This document shows positions 8,224 through 15,576 of a DNA stretch of 44,510 nt, one piece after another. Location of the stretch: NCBI RefSeq assembly GCF_014647535.1, contig NZ_BMPJ01000017.1, forward strand, positions 1-44,510, written 5' to 3'. The notes below the pieces were generated by a model. That model saw nothing but the letters and a program-made list of their open reading frames with translations. It was not told the DNA's origin and searched no databases. The position numbers were made by a program, and so were the translations under genes. The stretch is from Thermus composti (GTDB lineage Bacteria > Deinococcota > Deinococci > Deinococcales > Thermaceae). The stretch's first letter is position 1; each line of letters opens with the position of its first letter.

Positions 8224-8846
8224 TCGTGGAGGACGACCGGCAGGTGGCCGCCCTCCACCGGGCCTTCCTGGAGGAGGAGGGCTTCGGGGTCTTGGGGGTG
8301 GTGGGGCGCTTCCAGGAGGCCTGGGCGTCCCTTTCCGGCCCGCCCGAGGAGGGCCCGGACCTGGTTCTTCTGGACCTATACCTCCCCGACGGGCACGGCC
8401 TGGACCTCCTGCCCGCTTTGGAAGGGATCTACACCATCGTGATCACCGCCGCCAAGGACGTGCCCACGGTGGAGCGGGCCCTTCTCGGCGGGGCCATGGA
8501 CTACCTGGTGAAGCCCTTCGGCCGGGCCCGGTTCCGGGAGGCCCTGGCCCGCTTCCGGGCCTTCTGGAACCTCAAGGCCAAAAGGGAGGTTTCCCAGGCC
8601 GACCTGGACCACCTCTTGGGGCGCCGCCCTGCCCCCAAGGGCCTGGACCCCCTGACCATGGACCGGATCCTCCGCCTCCTGGGGGAGGGAGGAAGCTTTA
8701 CGGTAGAAGAGGTGGCAGAGGTCTTGGGGCTTTCCCGGGTCACCGCCTGGCGCTACCTGGAGGCCCTCCGCCGGGAGGGGCGGGTCCGGGCCGAACCCCT
8801 CTACAAGGGGGCGGGGCGCCCCTCCCGGGTCTACCGCCTGGCTTAG
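8187..8846 (+). CDS. Response regulator, CitB/DpiA-like
   Basis: This 219-residue regulator has a receiver domain with acidic pair Asp16-Asp17 (IVEDD), phosphoacceptor Asp63 (VLLDLYLPD), Thr/Ser switch near 87 (ITAAK) and Lys109 (YLVKPF). A linker leads to a C-terminal helix-turn-helix (FTVEEVAEVLGLSRVTAWRYLEALRREG, about 171-198), the arrangement of the CitB/DcuR group. Start GTG 8187 has TAGGAGGG upstream and overlaps the kinase gene by 37 bases, so the two are translationally coupled. It probably acts on the upstream ABC operon promoter. No binding site was identified. Confidence 0.88.
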   Translation: MDGFLASPPRALIVEDDRQVAALHRAFLEEEGFGVLGVVGRFQEAWASLSGPPEEGPDLVLLDLYLPDGHGLDLLPALEGIYTIVITAAKDVPTVERALLGGAMDYLVKPFGRARFREALARFRAFWNLKAKREVSQADLDHLLGRRPAPKGLDPLTMDRILRLLGEGGSFTVEEVAEVLGLSRVTAWRYLEALRREGRVRAEPLYKGAGRPSRVYRLA

Positions 8847-8855
8847 GGCCTCTTC

Positions 8856-9383
8856 TTAAACCCTCTCGGCCTCCTCCACCACCAGGCTTTCCCCCTCAAG
8901 CCGCCCTTGGAAGGCCCACACCTCTCCCTTTCCCCAGGAAGCCGCAAGCCCCGGGGACCGGAGGAGGCAAAGGGTAAAGACATCGGCCAGGGTCCCCTTG
9001 TGGGCGTTGGGGCGGATCTCCACCTCGAGGCGGTCCCCCTCCATACCCACCACGACCCCCACCACCCGGAACCGCCCTGGGGGAAGGGGCGGGGCCTGGG
9101 TGGTGTAGAGCTTGGCCAAGAGGGTTCCCACCGGGTCTAAGCGGCACCCCTCGGTCCTGGGGTAGAGGAGGGCGGGGACCTGGCCCCCTTGGGGGTTCCG
9201 GCGCAAGAAGGCCTGGAGGATCCCGGGAAGGGCCTTGTGGGCCTTGGGGGCGAGGCGGTTGCTGGGCACGGGGAAGGTCTGGTTCAGGGCCAGGACTGCG
9301 GGGAGGTGGCCGGGGCCTTTGGGGGGCAGGGCGGTGGCCTCCACCACCAGCACCGCTTGGAAGGGGGATTGGGCTTCCGCCAT
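8856..9383 (-). CDS. Hypothetical protein, 175 residues
   Basis: It starts at ATG 9383 and converges with the response regulator gene, with about 10 bases between the stops. The protein has no signal peptide or membrane segment. Its second half alternates hydrophobic and charged strands (GRFRVVGVVVGMEGDRLEVEIRP, EVWAFQGRLEGESLVVEEAERV), which gives the look of a small beta barrel such as an OB-fold. That is an impression, not a match. I do not recognise the family. Codon use is like its neighbours, so it is probably a real gene. Confidence 0.6.
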   Translation of the reverse strand: MAEAQSPFQAVLVVEATALPPKGPGHLPAVLALNQTFPVPSNRLAPKAHKALPGILQAFLRRNPQGGQVPALLYPRTEGCRLDPVGTLLAKLYTTQAPPLPPGRFRVVGVVVGMEGDRLEVEIRPNAHKGTLADVFTLCLLRSPGLAASWGKGEVWAFQGRLEGESLVVEEAERV

Positions 9384-9606
9384 GGCTTTAAGTCTATCCG
9401 AAAGAGGGATGGTGTGGCCCCGGGCGGCCGGGTAGGAACCTCCGCCACGGATGAGGCCTCGCCCAGGAGCCTTTCGGGCTTTAGGCCTGAACCGAGCCCT
9501 CGAGGGCGGGGCGGGAACGCCCCCGGGGTGTGAAAAGGCCTTATCCAGGGTCTATGGCTTCACCGGGTGGCCGTACCGCCGGGTTCAAGGTACGGACTTT
9601 TCCCGT

Positions 9607-10053
9607 CTAACCCTTGCCCTCCAAGAGGTCCATCACCCCCGCCAGGGCTTCCGCCAGCGAGAGCACCCGAAGCCCCTTTACCCTTTTCCCCATGAGGTGC
9701 CCAAAGTGGCGCCGGTCTCCGGTTACCAGGGCCTCGGCTCCGGCGCTCCAGGCGGTTGCCAGGATGGGGGCATCCTTAAGGGGTAGGCCTTCCGCCAGCG
9801 CTTTCCGCACCAAGGCCATCGGGGCCTCGGGGACCGTCCGCACCCGTTCCCGTATCCACTGGAGGCGGTCCAGGGCCTCGGGCCGCTTGACCTCCAAATT
9901 GCGCCGGGCTTCCTCCAGGGCGTGGGGGGAGGTGAGGAGAAGGACCTTGGCCCTAGGCGCCAGCTCCAAAAGGGCCCGCGCCCTCCCCTCTTGCCAGCAA
10001 GCGGCGAAGAGGATGTTGGCATCCAGGAAGAGCCTAACGGGCGAGGGCGGCAA
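9607..10053 (-). CDS. PIN-domain toxin (VapC-like)
   Basis: This 148-residue PIN-fold protein has Asp in LFLDANILF near the start, Glu in HALEEARRNLEV, Asp in GLPLKDAPILATAWSAGA and Asp in ALVTGDRRHFGHL. These are the four acidic positions expected for an Mg2+-dependent RNase. Start TTG 10053 is preceded by GAGGAG, and the gene overlaps the antitoxin gene by 20 bases, the usual coupled arrangement. It is most likely a VapC-type ribonuclease neutralised by the AbrB-type partner. The RNA target is unknown. Confidence 0.8.
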   Translation of the reverse strand: MPPSPVRLFLDANILFAACWQEGRARALLELAPRAKVLLLTSPHALEEARRNLEVKRPEALDRLQWIRERVRTVPEAPMALVRKALAEGLPLKDAPILATAWSAGAEALVTGDRRHFGHLMGKRVKGLRVLSLAEALAGVMDLLEGKG

Positions 10054-10276
10054 GGCGGGCGCGCTCCTCTTCGGTGAGGGCGTCCTCGGCCAGGAGCTCC
10101 TGGAGGCGCTCTTCCGTGTAAACCTCCAGGGGGTAGACCCCGGCGGGGCGCAGGAGAAGGCCCCCTTCGGGGGCGAGCTCCACCAGGAAGTAGGCCTCCC
10201 CCTCCACGCCCAAGGCCTTAAGGAGGCGCTTGGGGATGGAGAGTTGGCCCTTGCGGCTGAGTTTGGCCAGCTCCAT
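10034..10276 (-). CDS. AbrB/SpoVT-fold antitoxin
   Basis: This 80-residue protein opens with the AbrB/MazE swapped-hairpin signature (LAKLSRKGQLSIPKRLLKALGV). It ends in a charged helical tail (EERLQELLAEDALTEEERARLAAL) suited to wrapping the toxin. It precedes and overlaps the PIN toxin gene. It should bind both the toxin and its own promoter. ATG 10276 lies 6 bases after a good -10 box, so the message is probably leaderless. Confidence 0.82.
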   Translation of the reverse strand: MELAKLSRKGQLSIPKRLLKALGVEGEAYFLVELAPEGGLLLRPAGVYPLEVYTEERLQELLAEDALTEEERARLAALAR

Positions 10277-10282
10277 GATTTC

Positions 10283-10307
10283 AGTATACCAAGAAACCGG
10301 GTTTCTT
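10283..10307 (-). promoter_or_regulatory. Toxin-antitoxin promoter with palindromic operator
   Basis: Reading the minus strand, TATACT (10288 down to 10283) is a near-consensus -10 six bases before the antitoxin ATG. Just upstream, AAGAAAC (10291-10297) and GTTTCTT (10301-10307) form a perfect inverted repeat around CGG. The position between the -35 and -10 regions fits an autorepression operator for the AbrB-fold antitoxin. Confidence 0.6.
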
Positions 10308-10401
10308 TGTTTCCTGCTTAAAGCAAGGCAGGGGGAAGCGGAAAGGCCCCTCGGGGGTTTACCCCGGCCTCCTTTCAGGGCGCCTGCGGTCCTCTAGAGG
10401 T

Positions 10402-11470
10402 CGGTCCATCCCCACGTGCGTGGGGACTACGGTCTGAACCGCATAACCGCTTGAACCGGAGACGGTCCATCCCCACATGCGTGGGGACTACGTGGGGAGT
10501 ATGCCGCCATACGTGAGTGGGCGCGGTCCATCCCCACATGCGTGGGGACTACGGCCCGCGTCAGTAGCCCGGACGAAGTTGGGGTCCGGTCCATCCCCAC
10601 ATGCGTGGGGACTACCCACTAGCCCCGGGCAATCGCCCGGGGTTAACCGGTCCATCCCCACATGCGTGGGGACTACCCCCGCTCGGCGCAGACCTGCCGG
10701 ATAACCCCAGGTCCATCCCCACATGCGTGGGGACTACGGGCCTGAACCTGACGCAATCTGACCCAGCGCGGTCCATCCCCACATGCGTGGGGACTACTTC
10801 CCCGGGCTAGCGAAGCGCTCGCGGGGGAACGGTCCATCCCCACATGCGTGGGGACTACATACGGAACGGGCCGAGCGTCTACGCAAGGCGCGGTCCATCC
10901 CCACATGCGTGGGGACTACCCCAGCGAAGGCGGCCTCGGGGTTCTATGTGGCGGTCCATCCCCACATGCGTGGGGACTACCTGCTCCCCAAGATTGATGC
11001 CAGGGCCCTTGGCGGTCCATCCCCACATGCGTGGGGACTACCTCTCGTGGAGGGCGGTGAGGACGGGAGCGGACGGTCCATCCCCACATGCGTGGGGACT
11101 ACGGCCGTGCTTCCTCCGGGAGGCCGAGGCGCATATGGTCCATCCCCACATGCGTGGGGACTACTGGTAGGTTTCTACGGCGCTTCGGAAGGCATTCGGT
11201 CCATCCCCACATGCGTGGGGACTACCTCGAAGCAGGCTTTGCCTTAGCCTCAAGCGTCGGTCCATCCCCACATGCGTGGGGACTACGAATGCGCACCCTA
11301 GAGGGGGCCTGCCGGAACCGGTCCATCCCCACATGCGTGGGGACTACATGCCGCTGAGACGCAGGATTTCTTGCATGAGCGGTCCATCCCCACATGCGTG
11401 GGGACTACGCCTAGCCCTCCCCCCACATTGGGCGATTCTCCCGGTCCATCCCCACATGCGTGGGGACTAC
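10402..11470 (-). CRISPR. CRISPR array 1, type I-E, 18 repeats / 17 spacers
   Basis: There are 18 copies of a 29-bp repeat with 31-34 bp spacers. Read on the minus strand, the repeat begins GTAGTCCCC, has the stem CCCCAC-GCAT-GTGGGG and ends GGGGATGGACCG, so the 8-nt crRNA handle is ATGGACCG. Transcription is therefore leftward, with the leader at 11471 and beyond. The leader-distal repeat (10402-10430) has one substitution in the loop, the normal sign of the old end. Repeats at 10709 and 11136 vary only in the last handle base. The repeat differs from array 2 by one loop base (GCATG against GCACG). The array should be processed by Cas6e. Confidence 0.97.
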
Positions 11471-11535
11471 ACATGACCAGGACGGCAAAAACCCCCGCTT
11501 ACCCCCCTTTATGTGTCTTTAAAGGGAAAAGACCC
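11471..11535 (-). promoter_or_regulatory. Leader of CRISPR array 1
   Basis: On the minus strand the bases before the first repeat read AAAGACACATAAAGGGGGGT and, after a short divergent stretch, TTTTTGCCGTCCTGGTCATGT. Nearly the same roughly 50 bases precede array 2 on the plus strand. This conservation marks it as the leader used for spacer acquisition and probably crRNA transcription. It also fixes the array's direction. Confidence 0.8.
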
Positions 11536-11683
11536 AAAGAAACCGGGAGGTGCGTGGGGTTTGGGTTGTCAAGGTCCTCGCCGGGTGCTTCTCCCGGCCC
11601 GGCCCGGTGAGGGTGCGGAGGAGGGTGGGGCCTTAAGGTCATTTTAACCCGGGAGGAGGGGGAAGGCGGTGTATCCTTTCCCC

Positions 11684-12652
11684 ATGGGGCCAAAGGAGAA
11701 GGCTTTCCGCCTTCTGGACCTGGTAGAGCGGCTTAAGCTCCGCCCCTACCGGGTGGGCGAGCAGGCCCGGCTCTACGGGGTAAGCGACCGCACCGTGGAG
11801 CGGGACCTCGAGGCCCTCTCCCGCCAGGGCTACCCCGTGGAGCGGGTGGGGCGGGGCCTTTACCGGATCCCCGACCGCCCCCCAAGCCTCCACCCCATAG
11901 AGGCCCTGGCCCTTTTCGCCGCAGGCCGCCTCCTTTACCACCAGGCCCCCACGAAGCAGTACCAAAGCGCCCTGGAAAAGCTCGCCCGCATGCTCCCCGA
12001 GCCCCTAAGGGGCCTCCTCCTCCGGAGCACTGAGGGGCTAAAGGCCCGCCAGGGGGATACCCGCACCCTGGAGATGGTGGCCCGGGCGCTTCTGGAAAGG
12101 CGGGTGCTGGCCTTTGAGTACCGCTCGGCGGGCTCCAAGAACTGGCGGCCCAAGGAGCTTCTGGTCTACTTTCTAGAGGCCAACCGCGCCAACCTGGGCC
12201 TCTACGCTGTGGGCTACGAGCGTTCCTACCACCGCGCCGTCCTCACCTTCAAGCTCTCCCGGATGCGAAACGCCCGCCTTCTGGAGGAAACCTACGAGCT
12301 GCCTCAGGACTTTGACCCCGGCCTTTACTTCCGCCAGGCCTGGGGGGTGGTGGGGGTGCTGGGGGAGGGGGTGGAGGTGCGGCTTCGCTTCACCCCGGAG
12401 GCCGCCTGGAGGGTGCTGGAAGGGGATTATCCCGGCCTCGAGGTGGAAGGGGAACTCCCCGACGGCAGCCTCCTCGCCCGGCTTAGGGCCGCCCCCTTCA
12501 AGGGCGGGGTGCCCTGGGAGGTCCTGGCCTGGATCCAAAGCTTCGGCCCTCGGGTGGAAGTGCTGGCCCCGGAGGCCCTCCGGGCCCTCTGGCTGGAGGA
12601 GGCTAGGCAGGTGGCGGCCAAGGCGACGGCCGTTGTCGGGAAGGGGGCGTAG
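11684..12652 (+). CDS. WYL-domain transcriptional regulator beside cas3
   Basis: The protein has about 322 residues. An N-terminal winged helix (residues about 5-55, YRVGEQARLYGVSDRTVERDLEALSRQGYPVERV) is followed by a WYL domain (about 135-215, with RRVLAFEYRS, LLVYFLEA and NLGLYAVGYERS) and a C-terminal WCX-like region. WYL proteins are ligand-controlled regulators that are often found in CRISPR-cas loci, and some act as repressors or activators of cas genes. It lies 9 bases before cas3 in the same direction, so the two are probably co-transcribed. The start may instead be GTG 11669, which has GGAGGAGG upstream. ATG 11684 fits the family start better and could be leaderless. Confidence 0.85.
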   Translation: MGPKEKAFRLLDLVERLKLRPYRVGEQARLYGVSDRTVERDLEALSRQGYPVERVGRGLYRIPDRPPSLHPIEALALFAAGRLLYHQAPTKQYQSALEKLARMLPEPLRGLLLRSTEGLKARQGDTRTLEMVARALLERRVLAFEYRSAGSKNWRPKELLVYFLEANRANLGLYAVGYERSYHRAVLTFKLSRMRNARLLEETYELPQDFDPGLYFRQAWGVVGVLGEGVEVRLRFTPEAAWRVLEGDYPGLEVEGELPDGSLLARLRAAPFKGGVPWEVLAWIQSFGPRVEVLAPEALRALWLEEARQVAAKATAVVGKGA

Positions 12653-12661
12653 GGTAAGCCC

Positions 12662-15427
12662 ATGGAGCGGGAAGCCGCCCTAACCCTTTGGGCCAAGAGC
12701 AGCCCTTTCCGTTCCCTCCTTGCCCACATGCTGGACGCGGCGGCGGTGGCCTGGGCCCTTTTGGAGCGGGAGCCCCCCCGCACCCAAAGGCTTTACGCCG
12801 AGGACTGGGGGCTTTCCGAAGGGGAGGCCCTCCGCTTCGCCGCTTTCCTGGTGGGCCTCCACGACCTGGGCAAGGCCACCCCCGTCTTCCAGGCCCAGTG
12901 GCCCGAGGGGGCTAGGCGGGTGAAGATGGCGGGGCTCACGTGGGAGGAAGGGGACTTCCGGGACAAGGAGGACTGGGTGGCCCATGGGGTCTTCACCGAG
13001 CTTTTGACCTTTGAGGCCCTGAAGGCCTTGGGCCTTCCCCGGAGGGTGGCCCGGGGGCTGGCCCAGGGCCTCGGGGCCCACCACGGTTTTCCCGCAGGGG
13101 AGGAGGAAAAGCGAAAGGCGGACCGGAAGCTTGCCCTCGAGGACCCCCCCTGGAAAGAGGCCCGGGCCTTTTTGGTGGAAGCCCTGAGGAAGGCCTTGGG
13201 GGTAAAGGTGCCCCCTATTCAAGAGGCCAGGCCCGAGGCCCTCCTCCGCATCATGGCCCTCGCCTCCTTCGCCGACTGGATCGCCTCCGACCCGGGCTTT
13301 TACACCCGGGTGGACCTGGACCCCCTGGACCCCCGCTACCTGGATCGGGCCAGGGAGGAGGCCACAAGGGTCTTGGACGCCCTGCCCTGGAGGGTTCCTT
13401 CCCTGCCCCAAAAGGCCTTCCAGGAGGTTTTCCCCTTCCCGCCCAACCCCCTCCAGGCCGCCCTGCCCGAGCTCCTCGGCGGGGCCACCGAGTCCGTCCT
13501 CCTCCTGGTGGAGGCCCCCATGGGCCTGGGCAAGACGGAGGCCGCCCTTTACGCCTACCTCCTCCTGCAGCGGCTGGGCCACCGGGGGCTTTACGTGGCC
13601 CTTCCCACCCAGGCCACGGCCAACGGCCTCTTCGTCCGGGTGCGGGCCTTTTTGGAGGGCCTGGGGGTGGACGCTCCCTTGGACCTCCAGCTCCAGCACG
13701 GGGCCGCTCCCCTGAACCCCCAGTACCAGGAGCTCCGGGAAAGGGCGAGGCCTAAGGAGGTCTACGACGAGGAGGCGGGAGCTTGGGAGGCCGGGGTGGC
13801 GGCCTCCGGTTGGTTTTCCGCCAAAAAGCGGGCCATGCTCTCCCCCCACGGGGTGGGCACCTTGGACCAGGCCCTTCTGGGCGTCCTCAAGGTGAAGCAC
13901 CACTTCGTGCGCCTCTGGGGCCTCATGAACCGGGTGGTGGTCCTGGACGAGGTCCACGCCTACGATACCTACACCTCGGGGCTTCTCAAGGCCCTTCTCC
14001 TTTGGCTTCGGGCCCTGGGCTCCAGCGTGGTTCTCATGACCGCCACCCTCCCTTCGGCGAAGCGGAAGGAGCTTCTGGGCGCCTGGGGGGTGGCGGAGGC
14101 GGCCCTTGCGGGGCTTCCCCCTTACCCCCGGGTGGCGGCCTTCGCCGGGGAGAGGCTTCTTGGGGGGCGCGCCCTGCCCGTGGGAGAGGGCAAGGCGATC
14201 CTTCTGGAAAGGGCACCTTTGGACCCCCCCTCCCTTTCCCAAGCCCTTCTTTCCGCCCTCCCCGGGTGCTTGGGGGCGGTGGCCAACACCGTGGACCGGG
14301 CCCAGGACCTCTACCGGAGCCTGGGCCAAGGGGAACCCCTGACCCTCGCCGGCCTTCTGGACCTCTTCCCCCAAGCCCCCAAGGAGGGCCCTTGGGGGGA
14401 GCTTTGCGCCCTGCGGGAGGAACGGGGGAAGGCGGTGGTGGGCAAGCGCCTTGGAGACGGCACCCTGGTCTTCCTCCTTCACGCCCGCTTTCCCGCCGAG
14501 GAGCGCGCCCTGAGGGAGGCCGTGGTCCTGGCCCTTTTCGGCAAGAGGGGGCCGAGGCCAGAGCGGGCCATCCTGGTGGCCACCCAGGTGGTGGAGCAGA
14601 GCCTGGACCTGGACTTTGACCTCCTCTACTCGGACCTCGCCCCCATAGACCTCCTCTTCCAACGGGTGGGGAGGCTTTGGCGCCACGGGGGGCGGGACCG
14701 CAAGGGGCATGGAAGGCCCCGGCTTTGGGTGGGAGGCCTCGAGGGGCCCGAGGCCTGGCGGGGGCTTCACTGGAACCGGGTTTACGAGGACTACGTCCTC
14801 CTTTCCACCTGGCTTTCCCTGAAGGACCGGGAAGCCCTTAAGGTGCCCGAGGACCTCGGGGGGCTCCTGGAAGAGGTCTATGGCCGGTCTCCCCAGGGCT
14901 TTCCCCCGGAGTGGGCCAGGCGGGCCGAGCAAAGCTATAAAAGCCTGCAAAACCTCCGTCAGAAGGAGGAGGAGATGGCGAAAAACCTGGCCCTCTCCCG
15001 GCTTGACCACCTCCTTCCCGCCCAAAGGGGCCAGGACCTTCCGGCCGCTTTCCGCCTCGAGGACGAGGCCGAGGACGAGAAAACCCAGCGCCTCCTCACC
15101 CGGCTTGGCCCGCCCCAGGTGGCGGTGGTGCCCCTTTACCGAAAAGGGGAAGGGTACTCCCTGGACCCTGAGGGCCTTCGGCCCGCCCGGCTTCGGGGGG
15201 AGCTTTCCCCGGAGGAGGTCCTTACCCTTTGGGGCCGGGCGGTGCGGCTTTCCCGGAAGCCCATTCCCGAGACCCTCTTGGCGGAGGACCCTCCCCCCGC
15301 CTGGCAGCGCCACGCCCTCCTCCGGGGCCTTCGTCCCTTGGAGGTGGGCCGCTTCTTCCCCCGGGAGCGGGGCGGGGTCTCGGTGGAGCTGCACCCGGAG
15401 CTTGGGGTGGTGTATTGTGAAGAGTAG
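12662..15427 (+). CDS. cas3: Cas3 nuclease-helicase, type I-E
   Basis: This 921-residue effector nicks and unwinds target DNA once Cascade has bound. The N-terminal HD nuclease shows His22 (LLAHMLDAA), His67-Asp68 (LVGLHDLGKA) and a later AHHGF. The SF2 helicase follows: Walker A EAPMGLGKTE (284-293), DEVH box VLDEVHAYDTY (from about 427), MTATLPS, VATQVVEQSLDLDFD, and motif VI QRVGRLWRH (about 666-674). All key residues appear intact. The TAG stop lies inside a degenerate CRISPR repeat (see the guide-RNA candidate). Cas3 is separated from the Cascade genes by 285 bases, which hold a terminator-like hairpin and a new promoter. Confidence 0.96.
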   Translation: MEREAALTLWAKSSPFRSLLAHMLDAAAVAWALLEREPPRTQRLYAEDWGLSEGEALRFAAFLVGLHDLGKATPVFQAQWPEGARRVKMAGLTWEEGDFRDKEDWVAHGVFTELLTFEALKALGLPRRVARGLAQGLGAHHGFPAGEEEKRKADRKLALEDPPWKEARAFLVEALRKALGVKVPPIQEARPEALLRIMALASFADWIASDPGFYTRVDLDPLDPRYLDRAREEATRVLDALPWRVPSLPQKAFQEVFPFPPNPLQAALPELLGGATESVLLLVEAPMGLGKTEAALYAYLLLQRLGHRGLYVALPTQATANGLFVRVRAFLEGLGVDAPLDLQLQHGAAPLNPQYQELRERARPKEVYDEEAGAWEAGVAASGWFSAKKRAMLSPHGVGTLDQALLGVLKVKHHFVRLWGLMNRVVVLDEVHAYDTYTSGLLKALLLWLRALGSSVVLMTATLPSAKRKELLGAWGVAEAALAGLPPYPRVAAFAGERLLGGRALPVGEGKAILLERAPLDPPSLSQALLSALPGCLGAVANTVDRAQDLYRSLGQGEPLTLAGLLDLFPQAPKEGPWGELCALREERGKAVVGKRLGDGTLVFLLHARFPAEERALREAVVLALFGKRGPRPERAILVATQVVEQSLDLDFDLLYSDLAPIDLLFQRVGRLWRHGGRDRKGHGRPRLWVGGLEGPEAWRGLHWNRVYEDYVLLSTWLSLKDREALKVPEDLGGLLEEVYGRSPQGFPPEWARRAEQSYKSLQNLRQKEEEMAKNLALSRLDHLLPAQRGQDLPAAFRLEDEAEDEKTQRLLTRLGPPQVAVVPLYRKGEGYSLDPEGLRPARLRGELSPEEVLTLWGRAVRLSRKPIPETLLAEDPPPAWQRHALLRGLRPLEVGRFFPRERGGVSVELHPELGVVYCEE

Positions 15428-15502
15428 TCCTTGACTGTTTCGGGGTTGGACCGTGGTTGGCTCTTGAGTGAGTGAGTCCCCACCTTCGTGGGGTTTTGTT
15501 TT
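15424..15502 (+). ncRNA. Candidate CreR/CreA-like guide RNA made of two degenerate repeats
   Basis: Seen: 15424-15453 reads GTAGTCC, 11 unrelated bases, then GGGGTTGGACCG. These are the two ends of the array repeat (18 of 19 bases) with the stem destroyed. After about 19-20 bases beginning TGGTTGGCTCT, 15475-15493 reads AGTCCCCAC-CTT-CGTGGGG, the repeat stem (16 of 19), followed by TTTTGTTTT. The product would be 5' handle, short spacer and 3' hairpin, the plan of a crRNA that needs no Cas6 cut. The spacer matches the minus strand at 15528-15518 next to AAG, just upstream of the Cascade promoter. Known: CreA and CreR guides outside arrays direct Cascade to promoters. Inferred: this RNA represses the Cascade operon. 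Its own promoter is unclear; TATTGT at 15413-15418 is a weak -10 candidate inside cas3. Confidence 0.75.
15478..15502 (+). terminator. Intrinsic terminator after cas3 that is also a repeat-like hairpin
   Basis: CCCCAC (15478-15483), loop CTTC and GTGGGG (15488-15493) form a 6-bp GC-rich stem followed by TTTTGTTTT. It should end the WYL-cas3 transcript and any shorter guide RNA. The stem is that of the CRISPR repeat with a changed loop, so Cas6e might also bind it. Confidence 0.7.
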
Positions 15503-15517
15503 GGCCCCGGGACTATT

Positions 15518-15531
15518 AGAGCAAACCACTT
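15518..15531 (-). promoter_or_regulatory. Candidate protospacer and AAG PAM at the Cascade promoter
   Basis: Read on the minus strand, 15531-15529 is AAG and 15528-15518 is TGGTTTGCTCT. The guide spacer at 15454-15464 is TGGTTGGCTCT. The only mismatch is position 6, the base flipped out in type I-E R-loops; position 12 also differs, and pairing then stops. AAG is the standard I-E PAM in E. coli. The PAM overlaps the -35 box, so bound Cascade would block RNA polymerase. Partial seed-only pairing is typical of regulatory guides that repress without triggering cleavage. Confidence 0.7.
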
Positions 15532-15558
15532 GACATAAAAGGTGGAAGGGGTTATCTT
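15530..15558 (+). promoter_or_regulatory. Strong promoter of the Cascade operon
   Basis: A perfect -35 TTGACA (15530-15535) and TATCTT (15553-15558) are separated by exactly 17 bases. This is the best sigma-A-type promoter seen in the window. Transcription should start near 15565, run through a 26-codon ORF with its own SD (TAGGAGGAG), and continue into cas8e and the rest of the operon. Confidence 0.8.
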
Positions 15559-15576
15559 CCGGGTAGGAGGAGAGAA

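Noticed and set aside
9384-9606. Possible RNA gene or small ORF between the hypothetical gene and the PIN toxin
   Set aside because: Short GC-rich inverted stretches are present, but there is no tRNA-like fold, promoter or credible coding frame.
10477-11476. Repetitive reading frames across array 1 ([16 protein letters not shown])
   Set aside because: They are translations of CRISPR repeats, not proteins.
11536-11660. TTGACA on the minus strand at 11572-11567 as the array 1 promoter
   Set aside because: No acceptable -10 lies 16-18 bases downstream, so I did not call it.
12680-15529. 949-codon minus-strand open frame opposite cas3
   Set aside because: It is antisense to cas3 with no motif or start signal; cas3 has all its catalytic motifs.
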